Shown: positions 52,819 to 61,431 of the stretch, piece by piece
How the letters are laid out: each line of letters begins with the position of its first letter
How positions within the stretch are numbered: position 1 is the stretch's first letter
Assembly (NCBI GenBank): GCA_944326605.1
Contig: CALVEM010000004.1
Span: 62,001-126,000 of the forward strand
Direction: 5' to 3'
From: Candidatus Gastranaerophilales bacterium
Lineage (GTDB): Bacteria > Cyanobacteriota > Vampirovibrionia > Gastranaerophilales > Gastranaerophilaceae
DNA: 64,000 bases
Notes under the pieces: generated by a model
Database searches by the model: none
What the model saw: only the letters and a program-made list of their open reading frames with translations
Told to the model about the DNA's origin: nothing
Position numbers and translations under genes: made by a program

Positions 52819-53568
52819 TTACGGTCTCCTTATAATTATGTCGTCTCTTCTATTCGCAAATGGTAATTCTATAGCCTGAGGAACAATATAAGCATCATAA
52901 CCTGAATTTTGACATTTCATAATTACAGAATGCAACAATGAATCATCTATTTTCCCTTTTTCTATACAATTAAACTTAACTTCCGGAATTTCATCAGTTT
53001 GCATAAATTCTTGATGAAATTTTATGCCATTATTTGAAGCAAAAAAACGTTTTCTTTTTGATATGTTCGGAATATCCCCAATGATAGTTTGAGCTCCTTC
53101 ATTCATCAGTTCTAATAAACAATCAAGGAAATACCAGACATTACTGTCAACAAAAATATAATGGAAAACACTATAACAAATAATTATATCAAATCCATTA
53201 GCGCATAAGGATTTAATCTTGTCAAAAGTGTCTGGAAACATTCCCGGCACCTTGATAATATTATTACTATCATTATCAATTAAATCAAGCATTTCAGGGC
53301 TATCTGACAAATATAAAGAGTGTTGTTTTTCCTTACATATTTTAAAAATGTACTTTTGCAAGTTCGAGCATCCTGGACCGATATCTAAAACGTTCAATCG
53401 TTCTTTACTGTTTAACAAAGGACATTTCAACAAAATATCTTGAAAAATTTTATCTTCTACCCCTTTTCTATAACTATCAGGAAAGCCAATCTTTTCATAA
53501 ACAGATAAATTTTTGTTTAAAGCTAACTCTCTATATTTTTGATAATTATATCCGTCATAGTCCTTCAT
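52819..53568 (-). CDS. Class I SAM-dependent methyltransferase
   Basis: 249 residues. VLDIGPGCSNLQKYIF is motif I; FDIIICYSVFHYIF and LLELMNEGAQTIIGDIPN match later motifs. The N-terminus begins with a helical cap (YQKYRELALNKNLSVYEKIG). In this operon it might methylate the sugar or its acyl chain. It is coupled to the ketoisomerase gene upstream (4-base overlap) and the ketoacyl synthase downstream. Exact substrate unknown. Confidence 0.85.
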   Translation of the reverse strand: MKDYDGYNYQKYRELALNKNLSVYEKIGFPDSYRKGVEDKIFQDILLKCPLLNSKERLNVLDIGPGCSNLQKYIFKICKEKQHSLYLSDSPEMLDLIDNDSNNIIKVPGMFPDTFDKIKSLCANGFDIIICYSVFHYIFVDSNVWYFLDCLLELMNEGAQTIIGDIPNISKRKRFFASNNGIKFHQEFMQTDEIPEVKFNCIEKGKIDDSLLHSVIMKCQNSGYDAYIVPQAIELPFANRRDDIIIRRP

Positions 53569-53960
53569 TTTATAAACCTTAAAAATTCATTATAATTTCT
53601 AATATATTCTTTTTCATTGTAGTGAGTACTTGCGAGAATCATCAGCTTACACCCGTAAGAAAAATGCCTCATTTCACGCCACATATTTTTACCAATATAT
53701 AACCCTATATCGGGACGGTTTAACCATACTGTTTCTCTAGTTTTTCCATCGTCAAGTACAAACTGGCAGGCTCCGTCTATTGCGATTATAATTTGCTCTA
53801 AAGTTTTATGAGCATGTTTCCCTCGTTCTTGTTCCGGAGATGTGTCAAATATATAATAAACCCGTTTGATATCAAATGGGACATTGATATTACCTTCTAA
53901 AGATACTAACTTGCCCCTTTCATCACCGAAAACTTTCATATTTATAAGTTTGTAATTCAT
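53565..53960 (-). CDS. FdtA/QdtA-type dTDP-4-keto-6-deoxyhexose 3,4-ketoisomerase
   Basis: 131 residues, a single cupin domain. Family marks: GERGKLVSLEGNINVPFDIKRVYYIFDT, GKHAHKTLEQIIIAIDG (metal-like/catalytic histidines), VWLNRPDIGLYIGKNMWREM and LASTHYNEKEYIRNYNEFL. It moves the keto group of dTDP-4-keto-6-deoxyglucose from C4 to C3 so that the DegT-type enzyme can aminate C3. First gene of the glycan operon. RmlA and RmlB, which make its substrate, are not in this window. Confidence 0.92.
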   Translation of the reverse strand: MNYKLINMKVFGDERGKLVSLEGNINVPFDIKRVYYIFDTSPEQERGKHAHKTLEQIIIAIDGACQFVLDDGKTRETVWLNRPDIGLYIGKNMWREMRHFSYGCKLMILASTHYNEKEYIRNYNEFLRFIK

Positions 53961-53981
53961 AAAACCTCTCTTTTCATCCTA

Positions 53982-54017
53982 ACATAAAAATTTTATGTAA
54001 TACTTTAATTATTACAA
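53982..54017 (-). promoter_or_regulatory. Promoter and palindrome before the glycan operon
   Basis: On the minus strand TTGTAA (54012-54017), 16 bases, TAAAAT (53990-53995). ACATAAAA-A-TTTTATGT (53982-53998), an 8+1+8 perfect dyad, covers the -10. AGAGAGG serves the ATG at 53960. This could be a repressor site that switches surface-sugar synthesis. The rest of 53999-54187 is AT-rich with no gene. Confidence 0.5.
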
Positions 54018-54187
54018 AATTTTACTAATATTATTCTATTTAACCATAAAATTTTCAAAAAATTTTAGTAAACTAATTACGAAATAATTTTTAATTAGTA
54101 TGGTATATGTAATTTACTGAAATTTTATGTGACAAAATTTGCTAAACTGATTTAAAACAGTAAAAACAAAAAACAATTTAATAAGTA

Positions 54188-54229
54188 TGACTATTAGTCA
54201 TTGACTTTTAGTCATTTATTTGTTATAAT
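54188..54229 (+). promoter_or_regulatory. TetR promoter with two tandem operators
   Basis: TTGACT (54201-54206), 17 bases, TATAAT (54224-54229). Two dyads TGACTATTAGTCA (54188-54200) and TGACTTTTAGTCA (54202-54214) lie over and beside the -35. They are near identical, back to back, and the obvious targets of the TetR protein encoded next. Confidence 0.8.
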
Positions 54230-54251
54230 ATTTTATTATCAGGAGTATTTT

Positions 54252-54845
54252 ATGAATAAAAGACAAAAATCAGCCATTGAAACTAAACGAAAACTTATAT
54301 CCGCAGGGTTGGAGCTTATTAAAGAAAAAGGCTTTGACGCAATTAATGTCGAAGATATTACAAAAAAAGCCGGTGTTGCCAAGGGAACTTTTTATACTTA
54401 TTTCAAACGCAAAGAAGATATTGTTATGGAAATCAGCAGAACACCATTCGGTGAAATTGCTGATGAAATTGAGCAAATGGAAAACGCTGAATTGTTTGAC
54501 AAACTCAGGCATTATTTTCGCCGTTTTATGGAACAGGTTGAATTTTGTGGAATTCAAATCTGCCGTGAATGGATAAGAAATGTAATTGACCCGAATAATG
54601 TACCGGAAACAATGGACAGCAAAAAATGGTTCTATGATTACGAAATGCTTGAAAGTATCCTGAAAAACGCAAAGGAACTTAAAGAAGATACTCCTATTGA
54701 GTTGTTAACCCACATTATAATCAGCGAACTTTACGGAATGATGCTTTGCTGGTGCATGTCAGACGGAAAATTTGAACCGTTAGACTGGACAGACAGATTT
54801 TGCGATGTTCAACTCACGGCTATATTTAAGCCTTACTTGAAATAA
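54252..54845 (+). CDS. TetR/AcrR-family transcriptional regulator
   Basis: 197 residues from the ATG at 54252, with CAGGAG about 7 bases upstream; the longer frame to 54201 starts inside the promoter and was rejected. HTH domain at about 10-55: KRKLISAGLELIKEKGFDAINVEDITKKAGVAKGTFYTYFKRKEDI. The C-terminal ligand domain is helical. Heads an operon of two aldo/keto reductases, a flavoprotein and an SDR. Twin palindromic operators suggest it represses the operon until a small molecule, perhaps a reactive carbonyl or quinone, binds. Confidence 0.93.
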   Translation: MNKRQKSAIETKRKLISAGLELIKEKGFDAINVEDITKKAGVAKGTFYTYFKRKEDIVMEISRTPFGEIADEIEQMENAELFDKLRHYFRRFMEQVEFCGIQICREWIRNVIDPNNVPETMDSKKWFYDYEMLESILKNAKELKEDTPIELLTHIIISELYGMMLCWCMSDGKFEPLDWTDRFCDVQLTAIFKPYLK

Positions 54846-54858
54846 AGGAGAATTAATT

Positions 54859-55881
54859 ATGAAATACAGAAAATTAAGAGATATTGAAGTATCAGCAGTC
54901 GGCATCGGCTGTATGGGATTTTCTCACGGTTACGGGGCGATACCTACCGAGGAAGAATCCATAAGACTTATGCATAAAGCATTTGACCTTGGCTGCACAC
55001 TTTTTGATACGGCAGAAGCTTATGGGCCTTATACAAACGAAACCCTTGTCGGCAAAGCCGTTAAGCCTTTCAGAGATAAAATTATACTTACAACAAAATT
55101 TGTTCCTGTATTCCAGCCGGGACAAGAAATTCCCGAAGGCAAATTAAGCAAAAAAGGTGTTACTAATGCGCTGAATGACTCTTTAAAAAGATTGCAGACA
55201 GATTACATTGACATCTATTATGAACACAGGGTTCCTTTAGACAGTAATGTAGAAGAAGTTGCCGGCTGGATGGGCGAATTTATTAAAGAAGGCAAAATCC
55301 GTGCGTGGGGGCAATCCCAATCCACTCCCGAACAGATTAAAAAAGCCCATGCAGTTACCCCTTTAACTGCCATTCAAAGCGAATATTCAATGATGGAGCG
55401 GATGTTTGAAAAAGATGTTATACCGTTATGCAAAGAGTTAAACATTGGTTTTGTAGCATTTTCACCTATGGCATCAGGCTTTTTAAGCGGCAAATATAAT
55501 AAAAATACTCAATACAAAGGCGATGATGTAAGACGTGTAATCACAAGATTTGCACCAAAAAACGTTGAAAAGAACCAGCCGCTATTGGATTTGCTTAATG
55601 AAGTTGCAAGTAAAAAAGGTATTACTCCGGCTCAAATTTCTTTAGCGTGGATGCTTAAAAAATACCCTCATGTTGTACCGATTCCGGGCATGAGAAAAGA
55701 CGAAAGAGTAATAGAAAACCTTGGCGCAGCTGATATTATTCTCACGGATGAAGAATTTAACAACATCGAAAAAGAATTAATCAAAATCACAATCTATGGT
55801 AATAGGACGGATGAGGATATTCACAAACTCGGAACAGTTAATGCGATAGATTATAAAGGAGAAATTATTGATGTCAAATAA
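54859..55881 (+). CDS. Aldo/keto reductase
   Basis: 340 residues, (beta/alpha)8 NADPH-dependent reductase. Catalytic tetrad pieces: DTAEAYGPYTNETLVG (D, Y), KIILTTKF (K), IDIYYEHR (H). IPIPGMRKDERVIENLGA is the cofactor-binding region. The subgroup resembles YajO/Tas-like or quorum-type reductases of aldehydes and ketones. GGAG ribosome-binding site 9 bases upstream, 13 bases after the TetR gene. Its last 11 bases overlap the original start of the flavoprotein gene. Confidence 0.94.
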   Translation: MKYRKLRDIEVSAVGIGCMGFSHGYGAIPTEEESIRLMHKAFDLGCTLFDTAEAYGPYTNETLVGKAVKPFRDKIILTTKFVPVFQPGQEIPEGKLSKKGVTNALNDSLKRLQTDYIDIYYEHRVPLDSNVEEVAGWMGEFIKEGKIRAWGQSQSTPEQIKKAHAVTPLTAIQSEYSMMERMFEKDVIPLCKELNIGFVAFSPMASGFLSGKYNKNTQYKGDDVRRVITRFAPKNVEKNQPLLDLLNEVASKKGITPAQISLAWMLKKYPHVVPIPGMRKDERVIENLGAADIILTDEEFNNIEKELIKITIYGNRTDEDIHKLGTVNAIDYKGEIIDVK

Positions 55882-56530
55882 AAAAATATATATTATAAAC
55901 GGTTCACCGAGAAAGTAATGGAATACGGCTCAAATGTGCGAAAGTTTTGCCAAAGGGGCTAAAGACAATGGAACAGAGGTAGAAATTGTTCATCTTTATG
56001 ACATTGATTTTAAAGGTTGCAGAAGCTGCTTTGCCTGCAAATTAAAAGATGGGAAAAACTTTGGCAGATGTGCATATCCGGATGAATTAGCACCATTATT
56101 AGATAAAATCTCAAAAGCAGACGGGATTGTTCTGGCAAGCCCCATTTATTGCAGCGATGTAACTGGCATGATGAGGTGTTTTATTGAGCGCCTTACGTTT
56201 CCGTTTTTTGAATACAAGCAGGGCTATCCTTCAATTGCCCCTAAAAGGCTTAAAACAGCAATGATTTATACAATGAATGTTACAGAAGAACTTGCTAATC
56301 AAATGTATCCTGATATGTTCAACAGAACAGAGTTTATGATAGAAACAGTATTTACAAAACCTGAGCGAATTTTTGCGTATGATACATATCAATTCAACGA
56401 TTATGACAAATATGTTGTCGAAACATTTGATAAAAATAAAAAATTAAAACAAAAGGAAGAGCAATTCCCGAAAGATTTACAAAAAGCTTATGAGGCGGGT
56501 GTAAAAATGGCACTTTCACTAATTCAATAA
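55871..56530 (+). pseudogene. Flavodoxin-like NAD(P)H oxidoreductase interrupted by an in-frame stop
   Basis: The frame from ATG 55871 encodes MSNKKIYIINGSPRK, the FMN-phosphate loop of NADPH-dependent FMN reductases. It then meets TAA at 55916-55918 and continues in the same frame as WNTAQMCESFAKGAK. Intact relatives read NGSPRKxWNTA, so one codon has become a stop (for example AAA to TAA). After it, 198 further residues are open and conserved-looking: GCRSCFACKLKDGKNFGRC (cysteine motif), DGIVLASPIYCSDVTGMMRCFIERL (flavin site). A restart at ATG 55934 would lack the FMN-phosphate loop. Recent pseudogene, stop-codon readthrough or a sequencing error are the options. Confidence 0.85.
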
Positions 56531-56547
56531 AAAACGGAGTATTTAAG

Positions 56548-57312
56548 ATGGAACTTTCTTTTAAAAATAAAACTGTACTTATAACGGGCGGTGCCAGTGG
56601 TATCGGTTTTGAAACCGCTAAAATGTTCACTCAGTCAGGTGCAGATGTTGCAATAACCGATATAAATGCGGAATTATTGAATAACTCTACGGAAACTTTA
56701 AAACTATCAGGTTATAATGTTTTAGCTATTCAATGTGATATTTCAGTCGAACAGGAAGTTGAAAATGCGGTCAAGCAGACAGTAGAAAAATTTGGTAAAC
56801 TTAACATTGCATATAATAATGTTGGTATACAGGCTCCTGTTGCAAATATTACAGAGGCTTGCGGCGCAGACTTTGACCATGTTATTGCCGTAAACCTTAA
56901 AGGTATGTGGAATAGTTTGAAATACGAATTAAGGCAAATGAAGGTACAAGGGAAAGGCGGTGCTGTTATTAATTGTTCTTCACAGTGCGGATTGCTTGCA
57001 CAGCCAGGTTTAGGTGCATACAGTGCTTCTAAACACGGAGTTATTGGTCTAACAAAAGTTGCAGCATTAGAAGTTGCCAAAGATAATATAAGGGTCAATG
57101 CAATTTGCCCAGGTACAACCGATACCCAGATGGTAAGAACAGCAATAAAAGATTATCCCGCTCATATGCAAAAAGTAATAGACGGTATTCCGCTTGGAAG
57201 AATTGCAAATGTTCAAGAAATAGCTTCTGCTGTTTTGTATCTTGCAAGTGATTATGCAGGATTTGTTACGGGAGAAGTTATGGCACTTGATGGCGGGTGT
57301 ATATTAGTTTAA
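56548..57312 (+). CDS. Short-chain dehydrogenase/reductase
   Basis: 254 residues, classical SDR. TGGASGIGFETAKMF (cofactor), YNNVGIQAP, INCSSQCGLLAQPGLGAYSASKHGVIGLTK (S, YxxxK active site), RVNAICPGTTDTQM and GGCILV end. Reduces a ketone or oxidises an alcohol with NAD(P); substrate unknown. 17 bases after the flavoprotein gene, 13 before the second aldo/keto reductase, in the TetR operon. The usual NAG/NNAG motif reads YNNVG here. Confidence 0.95.
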   Translation: MELSFKNKTVLITGGASGIGFETAKMFTQSGADVAITDINAELLNNSTETLKLSGYNVLAIQCDISVEQEVENAVKQTVEKFGKLNIAYNNVGIQAPVANITEACGADFDHVIAVNLKGMWNSLKYELRQMKVQGKGGAVINCSSQCGLLAQPGLGAYSASKHGVIGLTKVAALEVAKDNIRVNAICPGTTDTQMVRTAIKDYPAHMQKVIDGIPLGRIANVQEIASAVLYLASDYAGFVTGEVMALDGGCILV

Positions 57313-57325
57313 AGGAGAATAAATT

Positions 57326-58162
57326 ATGCAGACAGTAAAATTAAATAACGGTGTTGAAATGCCGATTTTAGGCTACGGGGTTTTTCTTGTTGACCCGAAA
57401 GAATGCGAAAGATGTGTGACTGACGCTATTGACGTTGGTTACAGAATGATTGATACAGCACAGGCTTATTATAATGAAGAAGGTGTCGGCACTGCCATCA
57501 AAAAATCAGGGATAAAAAGAGATGAATTTTTCCTTGTGACAAAAGTCTGGATAACAAATTCAGGCGAAGAAAAAGCCGCAAAATCTATTGAAGAATCTCT
57601 GAAAAAATTACAAACAGATTATGTGGATTTGCTTTTAATCCACCAGCCGTTCGGCGATTATTACGGAACCTATAGAGCTATGGAAAAAGCCTATAAAGAC
57701 GGCAAGACAAGAGCAATTGGCGTCAGCAACTTTTTCCCTGACAGATTTGTTGATTTGTGTAATTTTGTTGAAATTAAGCCGATGGTTAACCAGATGGAAA
57801 CCCATGTATTCCAGCAGGAAACAACTTTGCGTAAATATATGGACAAATACAATGCGCAGCTTATGTCGTGGAGTCCTATGGCAAGAGGCGAAAACAATTT
57901 CTTTAACAACGAAATTTTGAAAGCAATCGGAGAAAAATATAATAAATCTGTTGCACAGGTCGCACTGAGATTTTTAACACAGGAAAATGTCATTGTTATT
58001 CCAAAATCTACGCACAAAGAAAGAATGAAAGAAAACTTTGAAATATTTGACTTTGAACTTTCCAAAGATGATATGGACACTTTGAGAAGTCTGGATAAAG
58101 GCGAAAGTATCTTTGTAAATCACTATGATCCTGAGTTTGTGCAAAGTATTATAAACTATTAA
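57326..58162 (+). CDS. Aldo/keto reductase (AKR5-like)
   Basis: 278 residues. MPILGYGVFLVDPKECERCV, DTAQAYYNEEGVGTAIKKSG (D, Y), FFLVTKVWI (K), DLLLIHQPFGDYYGTYRAMEKAYKDGKTRAIGVSNF (H) and IVIPKSTHKERMKENFEIFDFEL at the cofactor site, typical of 2,5-diketogluconate reductase-type enzymes. Last gene of the TetR operon, followed 24 bases later by a strong terminator. Together the operon looks like a carbonyl/quinone-detoxification set. Confidence 0.95.
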   Translation: MQTVKLNNGVEMPILGYGVFLVDPKECERCVTDAIDVGYRMIDTAQAYYNEEGVGTAIKKSGIKRDEFFLVTKVWITNSGEEKAAKSIEESLKKLQTDYVDLLLIHQPFGDYYGTYRAMEKAYKDGKTRAIGVSNFFPDRFVDLCNFVEIKPMVNQMETHVFQQETTLRKYMDKYNAQLMSWSPMARGENNFFNNEILKAIGEKYNKSVAQVALRFLTQENVIVIPKSTHKERMKENFEIFDFELSKDDMDTLRSLDKGESIFVNHYDPEFVQSIINY

Positions 58163-58186
58163 ATATTCAAAATGGAAAATTATTTA

Positions 58187-58230
58187 TTAACAATCAAAAA
58201 CGGGTTTATATAATCCGTTTTTATTGTTAA
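58187..58230 (+). terminator. Terminator of the reductase operon
   Basis: TTAACAAT-C-AAAAACGG / CCGTTTTT-ATTGTTAA: two 8-bp blocks around a bulged C with an 11-base loop. The T-run is part of the stem's right arm. Confidence 0.85.
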
Positions 58231-58599
58231 AGAAATTTTAAAATAATATAATCGGACTTTATTTACTTCCGACCGTCATAATCCAAACACAAAGCCAATC
58301 TTGCCGAATAATCTTTTTATGCGTTCAAGTAAAATGTCCCGTTAAAATACACTAATTGTAAAGAAACACCTTAAATGATTATTTGTAACAGTCAAAATGA
58401 GTATTTAATTAGATATAATTTATTACTAGTTTTTCTTGAATTTTTATAAAACAGAAAATTTTAAGATTTTGTTAGCTATAATTTAACACTTGGTACGAGA
58501 TTAAATTATCTGTAAAATGAAGATTTTAACTATAAAAATTATTTTATATAAGATTAATTTAAAAAAATATATTTGCTATTACAAATTTTGGAACATTAA
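58231..58599. other. AT-rich gap with a diverged repeat shared with 61179
   Basis: No gene seen. Bases 58339-58390 align with 61179-61232 (shared CCxTTAAA, TGTAAAGAA, CTTAAA, ATTATTTG and AACA blocks with a few substitutions and small gaps). It lies just past the 3' end of the nuclease-STAND gene, as the other copy lies past the helicase gene. Confidence 0.5.
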
Positions 58600-60813
58600 T
58601 TATTTATTATCTAATGAATTAAATAAGTTTTTAATATTCTTTTCTTCCTGTTCAATATCTGATATAACATTTCTATATGAATGCCCATACGACTTATTAT
58701 CCTCTTGCTGGAATTCAGATTTAAGTTCTTCTTGTTCTGATAATTCGTATATTTTCTCTTCGATATCTTCTAAATCATTTAATAAGTCAAGTTTGTCATT
58801 TATTTCTTCTAATTTATCTTTTGCTTCTTCTAAATAATATAAATCATCTTCATAATAATCAATTGCATCTTCTTGTAATTGTTCAAATTTATCATTTATA
58901 GTATCAATAATTTCCTGTACATATATTTCATTAAGAAGATCTCTCCATATATTTATAAACTTAGCTATATTAACATAATCATCTAAATCTTCAAGATTAT
59001 CAATGTCTAAATGAATTTTTTTCAAAATTTGATTTATAAAATTTATAACAATACCATTATCTTCAAAAAATGCTGTTCTCAAATTTGAAAAAATACCTTC
59101 ATTATTATATGGAGCACTTTCATGATTTAAAATATAATCAAAAGTATCTTGTATTTCTGATATTAAATCTTCATTACCGATTGTCTCAATAATCCGAATC
59201 ATTAATTCAGTTACATTTGAATTATGTTTTATAGAATTTTGTTTTTTTAATTTGTTAAAGAAAAGGTATGCATAATTTTTTTGTAGCTTTTTTCTTGTAA
59301 AATATGTGTTATATAGCCATCTGTACTGCTCTTGTCGATTACATAACTCTATAAAAGAGGGTAATAAGTCATTTTTATAAATATAATTTTCTATAAAATC
59401 TCTTATTGAAGGATCTGCAAAATGAATACTATTTTTGTTTATTGTTATAAAATCACCATCTAATATTTTAATAGAATTTTTGTAATCTAAACTATTTATT
59501 TTTTCTGAATATAATTTTTGACATATTATATTACTAATTAATTGAATGTCATCCTTGCCAAATGGTAAATAATATTGAGGAAAAGTTACTATTGCAAATA
59601 ATATACTTCTAGTTTTGTTATTAATCTGATTTTCAAATGCATGGTACCAAATTTCAGTTGGATTATCTAAATTTTTAATAAATTCAGAAAAATAATTCTG
59701 CGGTAATACTTCTTTATATCTTTTTTGCATTGTCATGTATTCAATTATTCTCGGATTATAATTAGGATGTTTAATGATATCTAAATAATGTTCGTTATCT
59801 ATTAATGCCAAAATATACTCATAAGGTAGTTCTGAAAAATAAAGATGACTATACAAAATTTCAGCTTTTATTCGTTTCGTATAGTTTTTTAAATCTATAA
59901 TACATTTTTTAAAATCAAAATAATCAATTTTTTCATATAAAATTTTTGTTTGTTGCAATATATATTCTCTAGTTGTTAATATCATTTTTTTATTCTGAGA
60001 TTTATTAACTTTGCTAATAAATAATATTAACCTAGAATCCTCATTTTTTGTAAGATTAGTTGTGCCTAAAAAATCATCATAATAAAAGATTTGCTTTCTA
60101 TTTGGGTCTAAACTATATAAAGAAAATGCTTCTTTTATGTTTTCAGAAATATTTACAAATTCATAACCTTTTATAACAAATTCCCATATCAGCATTTCTG
60201 CGAGGGTAGTTTTCCCAACACCAGGTGCGCCTGATATAACTACACAATTTTCTTTTTCTAATATTTCATGAGCTTTATCTAAACTTAGATTTGGAACGAA
60301 TCGTTTAATTTTTTCTTTAATTTCTTCAAGTCTAAATACAGACTCATTAACTATATCACTGTGTAAAATTCGTTCTAAAATATTAGTACTCGTCATCCAT
60401 AATTTAAAATGATCATTTTCAATTTTTGGATATTTTTGTATTAAATTATTTAAATCATCTAAACCATATATATCACCTGTTGATAAAATGTATGGAGTAC
60501 AAACTTGCAATATTTTTGTTTTATTTTGAGGTGTTAATGATAAAGATGTTACAATAATATATCTTTTTGGTAACAGTTTTTGAACTTTATTAACTTCTTC
60601 TTTTAAAGAAAAAATAAGATTGTTAAATGTTGAATTTTTATAATGCTTACATTGAACAATTAGTTCATTAGTTGAGTTTTTTGCAAATCTTAAATCTATT
60701 CCTTGATCTCTTCCATTTTTAAAAGACTCCAGACTAATGTTTAAATCTTTCTGTAAGAGATCTCTGGTTAATTCTTCAAAATCTTTTGGTGATAGGGATT
60801 CAAAATTATACAT
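58600..60813 (-). CDS. Mrr-type nuclease fused to a STAND-like NTPase
   Basis: 737 residues. N-terminal restriction-endonuclease domain (about 1-125): FEELTRDLL, GRDQGIDLRF (D40) and LIVQCKHYK (Q54, K56), the D...QxK pattern of Mrr-like nucleases. Then an NTPase: Walker A GAPGVGKTT (195-203), IFYYDDFLG as Walker B, LTTREYIL sensor-like arginine, and a long helical sensor region. The acidic coiled-coil end (about 660-715) is rich in D, E and L. This matches the nSTAND3-type anti-phage design, where phage recognition unleashes the nuclease. Single gene, very AT-rich, K/N/I-rich, consistent with transfer. Confidence 0.8.
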   Translation of the reverse strand: MYNFESLSPKDFEELTRDLLQKDLNISLESFKNGRDQGIDLRFAKNSTNELIVQCKHYKNSTFNNLIFSLKEEVNKVQKLLPKRYIIVTSLSLTPQNKTKILQVCTPYILSTGDIYGLDDLNNLIQKYPKIENDHFKLWMTSTNILERILHSDIVNESVFRLEEIKEKIKRFVPNLSLDKAHEILEKENCVVISGAPGVGKTTLAEMLIWEFVIKGYEFVNISENIKEAFSLYSLDPNRKQIFYYDDFLGTTNLTKNEDSRLILFISKVNKSQNKKMILTTREYILQQTKILYEKIDYFDFKKCIIDLKNYTKRIKAEILYSHLYFSELPYEYILALIDNEHYLDIIKHPNYNPRIIEYMTMQKRYKEVLPQNYFSEFIKNLDNPTEIWYHAFENQINNKTRSILFAIVTFPQYYLPFGKDDIQLISNIICQKLYSEKINSLDYKNSIKILDGDFITINKNSIHFADPSIRDFIENYIYKNDLLPSFIELCNRQEQYRWLYNTYFTRKKLQKNYAYLFFNKLKKQNSIKHNSNVTELMIRIIETIGNEDLISEIQDTFDYILNHESAPYNNEGIFSNLRTAFFEDNGIVINFINQILKKIHLDIDNLEDLDDYVNIAKFINIWRDLLNEIYVQEIIDTINDKFEQLQEDAIDYYEDDLYYLEEAKDKLEEINDKLDLLNDLEDIEEKIYELSEQEELKSEFQQEDNKSYGHSYRNVISDIEQEEKNIKNLFNSLDNK

Positions 60814-61431
60814 ATAATTATTCCTTTTTCTTATTATATATAAAAATGACTATAAGATAAATATTATTTACCTTCTAATGTTCAGAAGGTTTTAGACTAT
60901 CAAAAATCTGATGTAATACAAATGATTAAAGTTTGTAGGTTGAGCTTATAGCCCAACAATTAATTGGACTTTAACCTGACTGCCGGATTTTTTTGATTTT
61001 GGTGAGCATTAGGCAAATTTAAAAATATCCTTTGTAGATTCTAGTCCTAATAAAGTCCATTTCGGCAGTTTTATTTTTTGTAAACTTAATTTTCCGGCCT
61101 AAAAATGCCTGCACAAAGCGGACTGTCCAAAATAATCAAAGTATCCGTACAAATAAAACCGGTCGTTAAATTACAATTCCATTAAATTACATACAATCTG
61201 TAAAGAACCAACTTAAAATTATTATTTGCAACATTAATAACGTGCATTTGATTTTATATAGGTTACTATTATTTATTAGCAATAAATCTTTATATTATAC
61301 TAACATCTTTAGTTTGTAGAGTAGATATACTAATCCAATAAAAGTTATATGTTACAAAACTTTTTGGAAATCTGTTATAACAAGCAAAAAAAAAGTCTGT
61401 TCAACGACTCTATTAAATACTTTGCTATGTT
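60814..61431. other. Gap between the two defence genes
   Basis: 618 bases without a supported gene. ACCTTCT-AATGTTC-AGAAGGT at 60870-60890 followed by TTT is a small hairpin in the nuclease-STAND promoter region. 61179-61232 is the second copy of the diverged repeat. GC-richer scraps such as CGGCCT and GCGGACTGTCC near 61090-61135 may be the remnant of an older gene or insertion, but nothing translatable is left. Confidence 0.5.

Noticed and set aside
60870-60893. Hairpin ACCTTCT/AGAAGGT as a terminator
   Set aside because: Its T-run is on the plus strand, where no gene ends; on the minus strand no T-run follows. Kept only as a note on the gap.
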